From NCBI RefSeq assembly GCF_918797505.1, contig NC_092793.1:85820411-85884410 (forward strand): DNA of 64,000 bases, read 5' to 3'. The stretch comes from Bemisia tabaci. Lineage: Eukaryota; Arthropoda; Insecta; Hemiptera; Aleyrodidae. Positions 33,863 through 44,329 of this stretch are shown piece after piece; the first letter of the stretch is position 1; each line of letters opens with the position of its first letter. The notes under the pieces were generated by a model that saw only the letters and a program-made list of their open reading frames with translations, was not told the DNA's origin and made no database searches. The position numbers were made by a program, and so were the translations under genes.

Positions 33863-35440
33863 TCATTCCATGCCAAATCAAACCAGGGATTTGACCTGAC
33901 CCCTTCAGAATTGGATGAAATGTGACACACTCCTACTGCTCACTGAAATGAGTTGTAAAATGAAAATGAAAGAGGTTGTTCCAAAAACGCCGACTTTGGC
34001 CCCCCCTGGAAATTGGCCCAAACTTTGCTCAGATGTTGTACTAAGTGTCCCCGATGCTTGGGCAAAATTTCAGCCCCCTCGGATAATAAGGAGGGAGGGG
34101 GCAGGGGGCAAAGTTGCAATTTTTTCAAAACTGTTAAAATCGATATCTTTCGAACGGTTTGAGTGTAAGTGTTGCGGTTTGCGCTAAAAAACGTTAAAAA
34201 ATATTCTCTACAAGAATATTAATGCGGTTTGCAGGGTTGCGTAATTTATCGCGATCATAAGTCGATTTTTTTGATTTTGACGTTTCGACTTTTTTTTAGT
34301 TTTTCGTCTTTCCTCTCTTTGGAATTGTTGCTACGTGAATGAAAACCTGTTGAGGTGATTCTCCATAAAATTCTGCATCTACCACACGTTGATTGACCTT
34401 GGGAAAACGATTCGTTCGTGAGTTACAGCGATTTTTCTGCGCGTTACCGGTTACGCGCGGGCGGCATATCGGTGGCGCTCCATCCCGCGCGGGCAAGGCA
34501 GAGGTTGTTTCACCGCTAGGGCCTTATATTCATTCTGTAGGCTGTAATTATCGATATTTTCTCCTCCCCCCACCCTTCCCCTCCAATAAAAATGTTTTAA
34601 TACTTCGTCATACAGGGTATGCCAGACCACCCGTAACAGGTCTTTTTCTCGGTTGGTTTAGGTGGTACGAAGTGGGGGACCGCGGGGTTGAATAGGGAAT
34701 TGACCCCAAGGAATCCGAATTTCACGGCCCCGAAACCCCCCATGCCTCCCTTCGGAGGTAAAGAGGGGTCACGATCCCAAAAGTCGGGAGACATTGTGTC
34801 TCCCCCTTTTACCCCCCGAGGGTGGCCTCGGGACCATGATAATCGGATTCCTTGGGGTCGATTACCTAGGAAATCATCTGTTTACGGAGAATTTACGTCA
34901 ATTTGCGCCCAAAAGTGATCTCTTCAAGACTGGGACATTGGCCCCCTCCATAATTTCCCTTTGGTCAATTTTTGTCGTCAACTCACGAACGAATCGTTTC
35001 CCCAAGGTCAAACAAAGTGTGGTAGATGCAGAATTTTATGGAGAATCACCTCAACAGGTTTTCATTCACGTAGCAACGATTCCAAAGAGAGGAGAGACGA
35101 AAAACTAAAAAAAGTCGAAACGTCAAAATCGAAAAAATCGACTTATGACCGCGATAAATTACGCAACCTTGCAAACAGCATTAATATTCTTGTAGAGAAT
35201 ATTGTGTAACGTTTTTTAGCGCAAACCGCAACACTTACACTCAAACCGTTCGCGAGATATCGATTTTTGAAAGTTTTGAAAAAATTGCAACTTTGCCCCC
35301 TGCCCCCTCCCCCATAATTATCCGAGGGGGCTGAAATTTTGCCCAAGCATCGGGGACACTTAGCACAACATCTGAGCAAAGTTTGGGCCAAATCCAGGGG
35401 GGGCCAAAATCGGCGTTTTCGGAACAACCTCTTTTTTTCT
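33863..35440. repeat. Palindrome with ~460-bp arms in FAN1 intron 2
   Basis: Arms ~33966-34425 and ~34976-35433 are complementary. Landmarks are aaagaggttgttccaaaaac/gttttcggaacaacctcttt and gtgattctccataaaattct with its complement. The loop (34440-34975) holds a smaller inverted pair around gaccccaaggaatccg/cggattccttggggtc. The left end begins with ggatcattccatgccaaat, related to the MITE at 31101; the right end lacks it. Confidence 0.85.
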
Positions 35441-35704
35441 ATGTCTCGTTTCACTTTAGTTGACCTTTAAAAAGCAAGAAAATTGGTGAATATTGGCACC
35501 TTCAAGAGTCTGCGACTTCAGGACAGTTGATCCGAGCCAAACCGTTCTGGTACCAATGGAAAGCCCCATAAATTATAATTTAGTTCTACATGTGAAAAAA
35601 AAATGCCGGTCAAAAGAGGTACTAGGTTCATGAAATAATGAGACAAGGAACCCAGAATCCAGTCATGTGTCCATGGGCTGGGGTCCATGGCCGGTTCTCT
35701 CAGC

Positions 35705-35728
35705 GCCCCCCCCCCCCCCCCCCCCCCC
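35705..35728 (+). repeat. Poly-C run
   Basis: About 24 C residues, 74 bp inside FAN1 intron 2 from the exon 2 donor. Confidence 0.9.
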
Positions 35729-35801
35729 GGATCCAATGGTCGCAGGACTGTGCCATAATTTAGGTTTGTCCTCTACAAATCTTCAAAAAGAAAAATTTTA
35801 C

Positions 35802-35939
35802 CTTTAGCAAGTTTAATCTTGTTTTAGACAAGTAGTTCCAATTGATAACACTCTCAATATTTTCTGACTCTTCACAAACCCTTGTCAACAACTGCATGAC
35901 AACTTCGACACCTCCTTCTTCCATTTCTTCCAGACGAGC
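35802..35939 (-). CDS. FAN1: FAN1 exon 2
   Basis: Acceptor tttatag before 35939; donor aaag|gtaaaa after 35802; phase 0 at both ends. The 46 codons begin ARLEEMEEGGVEVVMQLLTR and include SVINWNYLSKTR. Spliced to exon 1 they give RRPEIL-ARLEEM, aligning with the RRPALEARL...SLVSWDRF region of human FAN1 between the first catalytic glutamate and the PD motif. The match of both ends to the family order is exact. Confidence 0.92.
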
Positions 35940-36757
35940 CTATAAATTTAAAATTTTCAAATTAAAATACCAGAAGCATTGCAGAATAAAACTAAGTGCT
36001 CTAACAAAGACTAGATATTCTCAGACATGAATTTCTAGACCTAACATAAATCCAGACCAACTGATGAAGTTGACTTGAAATGGACTATATTTTGCAATAA
36101 GGAACTACCATTTCAGGCTCAATTTAAAAGCAATATGTGAGTCATCTCATGTCTTATGCAGATGTGTGCTTTTGCGGATGAGCCAGAAAAAAAAGTTCCT
36201 TATTTTAAAATGAAGTACATATGTTTGATGGAAATGTCTGCACATCAGTTTTTTCAAGGCCTTCGAATGGCTATAAATGCTAATGATTAGAAGAAGCCAT
36301 CTTTTTGAAGGTAATATCTAATAACACATCATTTATAAAATTCAGTTTTGCAAGGACTTTTCGGTCTTAATTTATTTTAATTACTTAGTTCGGTGTTTTG
36401 AATCTGATAAAGAAAACATGAAAAGTCTAACTACAGTCAAATTTATTTCCGATGTTCGAAAATTCCTGTGATTGTTCTGAATTTTTAGTATGGCTGCATA
36501 GGAGGTTGAAGCCCTCCTAAGTCTACAAATTTCCCCATTTTCACCATAACTGAAAATTCTAGGTAAATATGGAGAGTTTCGTGAGAACAGATAAATCTTA
36601 TTTCCAATGTTCATCTGGAATTTCTGGTAGAACCCTACTCTCTTAATCAGAATTTCTTAATTTTTGAGTAATTTTTATGCCTCAGCAATGCCATCATACA
36701 AAAAAGAAGAAAAAATTAAGTTTCCCTTAAGGTATGAGATGATCAAGGAAGACATAC
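35940..36757 (-). other. FAN1 intron 1
   Basis: 818 bp, GT-AG, the only FAN1 intron without a recognisable mobile element. Confidence 0.85.
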
Positions 36758-39265
36758 CAATATTTCAGGTCGGCGGTGCTGGAAAAAATCTTGGAATCCC
36801 CAATCTAAGGGATGAGACTGAAATGGGGAGTGGAAGACTGAATGTTTAACTACAGTTGAAGGTTGCAGATAAATAATATCCCAAAAGCAGGCAAATGCCA
36901 CAGCTCTTACTGTTCCACCTTCATCATGAAGAACTTGAGTGAAGCCAAGTTTTCTGTAGTATGATTTGGCAATTTCCTCGACGGAAGAAAATTCAACGCC
37001 ATCGTCTGTTTCGGTGACATAAATTTGTTTGTAACCTGCTTGACCTTCAAGGCATCGAGCGTTGATTATAACACTAGTAGGGGTTGGGATATCGAATAAA
37101 TATTTTTCAACCTCTGCTTTGAATCCCTGAGAAACAGGCTTGGTTTTTCTCCTGACCAGCGTTGAACCACGAATAGACAAAGTGTACTTCATTGGTAAGT
37201 CTATCTCAGGGTCTTTTAAACCTTGCAAGACAATACAAAGGGCTTTTTCAGTGTCCTTCAAATAATTTTGATATGTCATTGCCAATTCTTCATAAAATGT
37301 GCCTCTCTTATGAAACGCATATAATTTTTGATCTATGAGTAGATTTAATGCTTTTACTATAAAATTTTTGTCAGTACCCTTTTTATTCTCATTAATGACA
37401 CTAAATAAGTTCCTTGCATAAACATGCCCAGCCGTAAAACGACGTAAAAATGCCGGTAAAGTTTCGACGTAATTATTGATTTCGACATCTTTAAGAATTT
37501 CTTCAAATTTATTAAATGAAATGTTGGCATACTCGGCCACTTTTGTCCAATTGATGTCCTTTTTGTTCCTATTTAATGCAATAAAAACATTTTCGTTTAT
37601 TTTCAAAGCTTCATGGTACATGCTGAATGACCTTTCAAAAGAAAAAACAACAGTCTTGTGGACTACATACGAAGGGAATGAAATTTCATTTTTCTGGACC
37701 TTTACTAATCGGTCCAAATAATCCTTTAACCTTGTTTGAGGATCTCCACTGAAAAAAGGATAAGTGGCGAAGAGTAAACATTGAAAGAAAGCATTTCTAG
37801 GACCATCAGTCAATTTGATACAGTGACCGAGAAGTTTTTTAGTTTGCTGTATGAGAATTGATGTTTTTGAAGACTGCTGTTGACTTGTCTTCGAAAAGAA
37901 CCTGAGTATGGGTTGCTTCCGTTCGTAATCTACTAATAGTTTTATTAATTCAGGTTTTGATTTGTTATCACTGACACGAATAATTTTGCACAAGCTTTTG
38001 AGATCTTTCACTTGTAATAAATTCAACATTGATGGTAAATCTAAACTATTCAGGTTAGAAGTTAAGAAACCTTCTTCTTCCAATTTGATTATTTCTGAAA
38101 CGAGCTCTTCATTCGAGATATTGAGGGCAGCTTCATAGCTCTTAAGATCTTGCAAACGATACCATTTATACTGGCGATTTATTAACAGCCTTGCATACAA
38201 CCTTCTTCTGGTTTGGTGTAAGGATCCATTTGCAGTAAATTTTTCGAGTTCAATTAGGTCAACGAAAATTCCGTTTTCTTTATTTTTCTTCAAGAAAGTG
38301 AGACAGTCAGTGAGTGCAGCCTCAATACAAGATGAATAGCTGTCTACGTAGGTATAGGATTCATCAGACGGCTTTTGAGGGGAGAAGACTAGATTGCTGT
38401 CTTTGGAGTCTTGCGAAAGTTTTTGGTTCTGGAGTTCAAATTCTTGAGAGGACTTGTAAAAGGGAGAAGATAAAAGTTCTGTTGAAATATCATTAATCTG
38501 ACTTAGTTTACTTTTGCTAGTATGTGCTGTGTCTATGAATTGAGAATCTTTCATAGAAAAGCTTTCTCCAGAAACAGAGCCTGATACATTATCAAAATTT
38601 TCGTCTGGCTTTGCACTTGGAAACAAAGTTTTCTTTATTTTCTTTTTAATTCTTTTTCTTTTAAAAATCTCATCATCTTCTTCAGGCGGACTGTTAGCTC
38701 CAGTTGAGTGGTTCTCTTCTGGATCATCTGGAGAAAAAGCGCTGGAGTCCCTGGCATAGGATGTTGACTCCATGGGCTCTTTCAAGATCGTCACTTTTTT
38801 AGGAGGTGAAAGGACATCAGCATCAATTTCAACTTCAGTTAGATCAAAATCATCAGATAGTAAACTTTCAAAAGCTTCTTTGTCTGGTGAAGGTAACTTT
38901 TCATCTTCTTTAATAGACTGAAGTACCTGAGTTAAAGGATTCACAGATGACTTAGTGCGACTTTGTTGAAAATAAAAAGTTATTGGCTTATTCTTAAAGG
39001 CTGGAGAGTTCTTTCTAAACGGAGAATATTTCGTTAGAGCTGATGATGTTTTCTTCCACGGACTCTTTGTGGGCGAAGAAATGAATTTACCTGGCCTTCT
39101 TGCAATGTCTTGAGATAGGCTTTGTTTGGGGTTGACTTGATCAATATCATAAATTTTCTTGGGTGTTAATGTGATGGTACTACTTTTCCTCTGTTTGATT
39201 CCTGATTTATTTCTTGTTGTTGGGTTCACACCTTCTGCAATGATCTCCACATAATCTTGAGACAT
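36758..39265 (-). CDS. FAN1: FAN1 exon 1: SAP, helical domain and start of VRR-NUC
   Basis: 836 codons encode most of Fanconi-associated nuclease 1, a structure-selective DNA repair nuclease that processes interstrand crosslinks and flaps in the nucleus. Residues 1-330 are low-complexity and rich in Ser/Lys, with a basic cluster KRKRIKKKIKK near 203 (likely nuclear signal). The UBZ zinc finger of vertebrate FAN1 is not seen. A SAP-like DNA-binding segment lies near 410-450 (LNLLQVKDLKSLCKIIRVSD), followed by the helical/TPR-like region. VRR-NUC begins near 720 and includes the first catalytic glutamate (HDEGGT, ~782; human E834) and FWDIIY. The start ATG has A at -3. The frame runs four codons past a consensus donor ttg|gtatgt, where the exon ends. 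Confidence 0.94.
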
Positions 39266-39590
39266 TTTGTAAGATTCTTCAAATCGCTCTGAAAAAGTAC
39301 AATAAAATTAGTTTGTGGTATAAAGACAGTTTAGATAGCATGAGGAAAACTTCACCTTTGCGGAGGAACCTTTTTAAGTGGGTACCTACATGAATTTATA
39401 GATTGAAGAAGATGCTTGGGGAATAACTTGCATAAGTATTTCCTGAACTTTATTATTCTTTTTTGTATATCCACTCTCTTCTGCGACTTTACTGTGACTT
39501 CATAAATCAAAATAATGGCTTGTTCCATTTGCATAATAGCGGCATTCTCTCCCCTGTTCGCAGGATAGCCAAATTTTCCCCGAACTAAAC
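39266..39590 (-). promoter_or_regulatory. FAN1 5' untranslated region and possible 5' intron
   Basis: A pyrimidine-rich acceptor ttgtactttttcag ends at ~39293, just before the ATG, and a possible donor caaag|gtgaag lies near 39355. A small 5'-UTR intron of ~65 bp is therefore plausible. A minus-strand frame opening at 39534 would be an upstream ORF in that UTR; joined across this intron it stops before the FAN1 start. Confidence 0.4.
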
Positions 39591-39696
39591 AGCAGGGCGA
39601 TTATTGAAATGATATCGACTCTACATCACCACTTTGTCGTGTTGACACGACAAAGCGGCGACATAGTCGATGTCATTTCAATAATCGCCTTGCAGA
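39590..39696. repeat. Compact hairpin upstream of FAN1
   Basis: gcgattattgaaatgatatc at 39598 pairs with gatgtcatttcaataatcgc at 39669, and actttgtcgtg with cacgacaaagc around a TTGA loop at 39642-39645. This gives ~45-nt imperfect arms. No flanking duplication seen. Confidence 0.85.
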
Positions 39697-40496
39697 GTGG
39701 GCAAAAAGTTGCCCTGTCTGCAGTATGGACAGGTTCACAGATAGGGTGGAATAGGGGCGCCACTCCAGATATTTGTAGGGCCTGGTAAGAGGTGATGAGT
39801 TACCTCTTTGTAAATTTACCTACCACTTACTGAAGTACAGCAGGTGGCGATGTGGTTGTACACTCGGGCAAAATAATCAATTGGGGTGTAGAAATAGTTT
39901 ATGAACTCGAGCTTTTTTTCCCTCTCTAAGTAGTAATACCGAGCTCTTTTTCCCGGGCCTGACTCCTAAATAAAGGGCCAGGCAAAAGCCGGGCCTGCCG
40001 CCCCCTAAATAGCGCCTCTACGCTCTAGGATGGAATGTTGACACTGGATAGAATCTATTCTTTCTGATTATCTTTTCTGCTATTTCCTCACAATTAGGTA
40101 AGAAGGGTTGTGTTGCCGGCTTGATATTTTCCCTCATTCTAATTGATCAGTACTTTCCTGAGCTTAAGTCAGCTTATACGGGCACCTTTCAACATAATTT
40201 TAGTGCAAAATCGAAATCCCTGAAAACATAAATGCTTGTAGAAAGAGCTACAGGTGATGATGGTTCACCTTAAACCATTCGACTCTTCTAGGAGATATTA
40301 CAATTAGTTTGACTTGCACAGCTGTATAAAATATCATTGGCTCAGGTAACACTTACGGAATAGCTTTCATTGCGAGAATTTTGGAAACGGTGGATGAAGG
40401 CATGTCTAAGTCTCTAAGATGAAGATGAAGGCTAACGCTAACGCATAACATCAGAGAGTATAGAATAAGGTTAGAGCAAGAGCAGAGAGTATAGAA
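39697..40496. other. Intergenic, weak MITE-like ends only
   Basis: aggggcgccactccagatat (~39755) is loosely complementary to taaatagcgcctctacgc (~40005), suggesting a decayed ~280-bp MITE. No gene is recognised. Confidence 0.35.
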
Positions 40497-40561
40497 CAAA
40501 GACATAAAGACGGAACGCTCGTATCTAAAAGCACGGGGGAAAAAGTGAAGCTAGGTTCGGC

Positions 40562-40873
40562 TAGAGTCCCTTTATACTGAGAGTCAAGACAACACCCCTG
40601 ATGGAGTCACAAACGGGAATAAAGATTACACAAATTGAACGTTTTTCGTAATCTTTGATCGGCTCATTCTTAAATTCCTTTCTCCGTTCCTTCTCTCATT
40701 CCGTTTGTTCCTTGTCGAACCCGAAATTCCTCGGTCCATTCCAGATTTTAATCTTTGCGATCGGTGAAAATGTAATCTTTATTCCCGTTTGTGACACTGT
40801 GAAGGCCTAAAATCCGATTGACCAATCAGAAATGGATTCGCATTGTCTTGACTCTCAGTATAAAGGGACTCAA
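40562..40873. mobile_element. MITE A, TIR tagagtccctttatac, type 1
   Basis: 312 bp. Starts tagagtccctttatactgag and ends in the complement (one change, gggactcaa). 8-bp duplication ggttcggc on both sides (40554-40561, 40874-40881). The interior is itself imperfectly palindromic around gtcacaaacgggaataaag. Confidence 0.9.
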
Positions 40874-41162
40874 GGTTCGGCGCTGCGCGCTTGTGTGAGT
40901 GTGTAAATGAGCGCGGGAATCCATGGCGGCAAACGGAAATTTGATTTGAACTTGTCCTCTTGATTTTTGCACATTTCTTCTTCGAAACGTATTTTAAATT
41001 CCTAAAACGAATATACTAAGAAAGTTCGGTCTGCGTCTTAACATAATACACCTACTTTTGCTTGGTAACAGGCAGTAATCTCAGATAAAGTTAGTTTTTC
41101 TTCTGCTCATGGTGGTTCTGCAGGTTCAAACAGGCCGTTACAGTTCTAGATCAACCCAAGAC

Positions 41163-41598
41163 TAGAGTCCCTTTATACCCAGAGTTAAGACAACTCGATT
41201 ATTAGCTGACTGGCAGCCGGCCTTGGCTGGCCATGGAGGCCGAAACGAGTGCACCCAAACGAACGATATTGAGGGATAAGGATCAGGAATCCTGCGATGT
41301 CTGTCACACAAAAACAACACCATCAACAAATTGATCAATTAAAAAGAAAATGAGATTGGTTTGTGAATAATTTCTTAATCTATTTTCATTTTGGACCGAT
41401 GGAAATAACAATTTACTCTTGATAAACCACAATTAGGTAATATTTTCATTATTCTTGTTCACATTCGAGGTACCGCCATCTTGGTGCACTCGTTTCGGCC
41501 TCCATGAGCGAGAACCAATCAGAATTGGATTTTTTTTTAGGCCACTTCCAGCCCAACCAAAAGTGAGTTGTCTTAACTCTGGGTATAAAGGGACTCTA
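41163..41598. mobile_element. MITE B, TIR tagagtccctttatac, type 2
   Basis: 436 bp, begins tagagtccctttatacccag. 8-bp duplication cccaagac (41155-41162, 41599-41606). The interior differs from type 1 and contains gccgaaacgagtgcac near both ends. Confidence 0.92.
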
Positions 41599-41667
41599 CC
41601 CAAGACATAAAGACGGAGGGCTAAAAGCAAAAAATGAAGCTTCTTTTCAACCACCTCTACTATTGGC

Positions 41668-41979
41668 TAGAGTCCCTTTATACTGAGAGTCAAGACAATT
41701 CGGCTCATGGATGTCACAAACGGGAATAAAGTTTACAGAAATTGAACGTTTTTCGTAATCTTTGATCGGCTCATTCTCAAATGCCTTTCTCCGTTCCTCC
41801 TCTCATTCCGTTTGTTCCTTGCCGAACCCGTAATTTCCTGGTCCATTCCAGATTATAATCTTTGCAATTGGTGAAAATGTAATCTTTATTCCCGTTTGTG
41901 ACACTGTGGAGGCCTAAAACACGGGAACCAATCAGAAATGGATTCAAATTGTCTTGACTCTCAGTATAAAGGGACTCTA
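41668..41979. mobile_element. MITE C, type 1
   Basis: 312 bp. 8-bp duplication ctattggc (41660-41667, 41980-41987). Nearly identical to D in inverse orientation. Confidence 0.93.
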
Positions 41980-42464
41980 CTATTGGCTAGAGGATTGGCG
42001 GCGAAATCGGGACAAGTTTGAATTCAAATGTAGGGCGGGAACTGAATAAAATAATTGCGGAAACAAAGTATTCTAGGTTGATTTTTGCCCAAATTCACTT
42101 ACCCACTCATATTTCTTTAACTTTAGGTTAGCTTTGGTCCGTCGTCGACCGATTAATTTCATTTGGGAGTAACGGTCATCTAGAACTGTAACGACCTGTT
42201 TGAACCTGCAGAACCACCATGAGCAGAAGATAAACTAACTTTATCTGAGATTACTGCCTATTACCAAGCAAGAGTAGGTGTAATACAATAGGACGCAGTC
42301 CCAACTTTCTTAATATATTCGTTTTAGGCATTTAAAATACGTTTCGAAGAAGAAATATGGAAAAATTAAGAGGACAAGTTCAAATCAAATTTCCGTTTGC
42401 CGCCATGGATTCCCGCGCTCATTTACACACTCACACAAGCACCCAGCGCCAAACCAGGCTTCAC

Positions 42465-42776
42465 TAGAGTCCCTTTATACTGAGAGTCAAGACAATTTGA
42501 ATCCATTTCTGATTGGTTCCCGTATTTTAGGCCTCCACAGTGTCACAAACGGGAATAAAGATTACATTTTCACCAATTGCAAAGATTATAATCTGGAATG
42601 GACCAGGGAATTACGGGTTCGGCAAGGAACAAACGGAATGAGAGGAGGAACGGAGAAAGGCATTTGAGAATGGGCCGATCAAAGATTACGAAAAACGTTC
42701 AATTTCTGTAATCTTTATTCCCGTTTGTGACATCCATGAGCCGAATTGTCTTGACTCTCAGTATAAAGGGACTCTA
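42465..42776. mobile_element. MITE D, type 1
   Basis: 312 bp. 8-bp duplication ggcttcac (42457-42464, 42777-42784). The target is a site in Z copy 2; the same uninterrupted site (aaaccaggcttcacttttt) is visible in Z copy 3 at ~43653. Confidence 0.93.
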
Positions 42777-43125
42777 GGCTTCACTTTTTCCCCGTGCTTT
42801 TAGATACGAGCACTCCGTCTTTATGTCTTTGAGATCAACGTTACTCCCAAATGAAATTAATCGGTCGACGACGGACGGAAACTAACCCAAAGTTAAAAAA
42901 ATATGAGTTTGTACCTGAAATTGGGCAAAAATCAACCTAAAATACTTTGTTTCCGCAATTTTATTTGGTTCCCGCCCTACATTTGAATTTCAAACTTGTC
43001 CCGATTTCGCCGCCAATCCTCTAGCCAATCGTAGAGGTGGTTGAAAAGAAGCTTCATTTTTTGCTTTTAGCCCTCCGTCTTTATGTCTTTGGTATAGAAG
43101 GTTAGAGGCCCGACTGGATAGGGAG

Positions 43126-43715
43126 CAAAGACATAAAGACGGAGGGCTAAAAGCAAAAAATGAAGCTTCTTTTCAACCACCTCTACTATTGGCTAGAGGA
43201 TTGGCGGGGAAATCGGGACAAGTTTGAAATTCAAATGTAGGGCGGGAACTAAATAAAATTGCGGAAACAAAGTATTTTAGGTTGATTTTTGCCCAAATTC
43301 ACTTATCCACTCATATTTCTTTAACTTTAGGTTAGTTTTGGTCCGTCGTCGACCGATTAATTTCATTTGGGAGTAATGGTCATCTAGCCTTGTAACGGCC
43401 TGTTTGAACCTGCAGAACCACCATGAGCAGAAGAAAAACTAACTTTATCTGAGATTACTGCCTGTTACTGAGCAAAAGTAGGTGTATTATATTAGGACGC
43501 AGACCGAAATTTCTTAATATAATCGTTTTAGGCATTTAAAACACGTTTAGAGGAAGAAATAAGGAAAAATCAAGAGGACAAGTTCAAATCAAATTTCCGT
43601 TTGCCGCCATGGATTCCCGCGCTCATTTACACACTCACACAAGCACCCAGCGCCAAACCAGGCTTCACTTTTTTCCCGTGCTTTTAGATACGAGCACTCC
43701 GTCTTTATGTCTTTG
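43126..43715. mobile_element. hAT-like MITE family Z, copy 3, uninterrupted
   Basis: 590 bp with ends caaagacataaagacggagg and complement, and 8-bp duplication atagggag (43118-43125, 43716-43723). It gives the full-length reference for the family: no open frame, an asymmetric interior including gtccgtcgtcgaccgatta. Confidence 0.93.
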
Positions 43716-43903
43716 ATAGGGAGGGAAGAATTGAAACAGAAGTTGGAGCCGTGAGCAAGCAGTTGCGTACGTTGGCGCGAGAGTGCGCGGCGAGCGGAAT
43801 CCCATACCACTGCGCTGATTGGCTAAGCGAGAGTTGCGGACGGACGATGTATAAAAAATTGCCTACGTGGAGGTGGTCCGGCAGCAACATACCCGCCGCT
43901 AGT
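43716..43903 (+). promoter_or_regulatory. Candidate RNA polymerase II promoter
   Basis: A single-copy, G+C- and CpG-rich stretch between MITEs. It has ctgattggct (CCAAT-type box, ~43814) and gtataaaaaat (TATA-type box, ~43849) 35 bp apart. No coding frame of note follows within the MITE-filled region downstream, so any transcript is unknown. Confidence 0.3.
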
Positions 43904-44329
43904 TAGAGTCCCTTTATACCCAGAGTTAAGACAACTCGATTATTAGCTGACTGGCAGCCGGCCTTGGCTGGCCATGGAGGCCGAAACGAGTGCACCCAAA
44001 CGAACGATATTGAGGGATAAGGATCAGGAATCCTGCGATGTCTGTCACACAAAAACAACACCATCAACAAATTGATCAATTAAAAAGAAAATGAGATTGG
44101 TTTGTGAATAATTTCTTAATCTATTTTCATTTTGGACCGATGGAAATAACAATTTACTCTTGATAAACCACAATTAGGTGATATTTTCATTATTCTTGTT
44201 CACATTCGAGGTACCGCCATCTTGATGCACTCGTTTCGGCCTCCATGAGCGAGAACCAATCAGAATTGGATTTTTTTTAGGCCACTTTCAGCCGAACCAA
44301 AAGTGAGTTGTCTTAACTCTGGGTATAAA
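43904..44329. mobile_element. MITE E, type 2, right tip truncated
   Basis: Almost the same sequence as B, but it stops at gggtataaa where the next MITE begins; the last nine bases of its end are missing. Confidence 0.88.

Larger units (their letters stand above)
8490..39265 (-). other. FAN1: FAN1 gene, coding span from start to stop
   Basis: Five coding exons join in frame: 39265-36758 (2508 nt), 35939-35802 (138 nt), 15311-15189 (123 nt), 12246-12135 (112 nt) and 8548-8490 (59 nt), total 2940 nt. Introns 1-3 are phase 0 and intron 4 is phase 1. All introns have GT donors and AG acceptors. Intron sizes are 818, 20490, 2942 and 3586 bp. The predicted ~979 residues compare with about 1017 for human FAN1. 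The repeat content of the introns, not exon number, explains the 31 kb length. I found no second host gene inside the span. Confidence 0.85.
41156..42831. mobile_element. hAT-like MITE family Z, copy 2, nested in copy 1
   Basis: 8-bp duplication agatcaac (41148-41155 and 42832-42839). Its left tip ccaagac is split by MITE B, and its body by MITEs C and D. The orientation is opposite to copy 1, so together they make a large diverged inverted repeat. Confidence 0.88.
40497..43091. mobile_element. hAT-like MITE family Z, copy 1, with nested insertions
   Basis: Ends caaagacataaagacgga and complement tccgtctttatgtctttg, flanked by the 8-bp duplication gtatagaa (40489-40496 and 43092-43099). The element proper is about 0.6 kb. 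It is expanded by element A (40562) and by a second Z element (41156-42831) that itself carries B, C and D. Confidence 0.9.

Noticed and set aside
36743..36757. Four extra codons and a stop at the end of the long FAN1 frame
   Set aside because: They lie past a consensus donor, and the exon 2 sequence continues the family alignment exactly.
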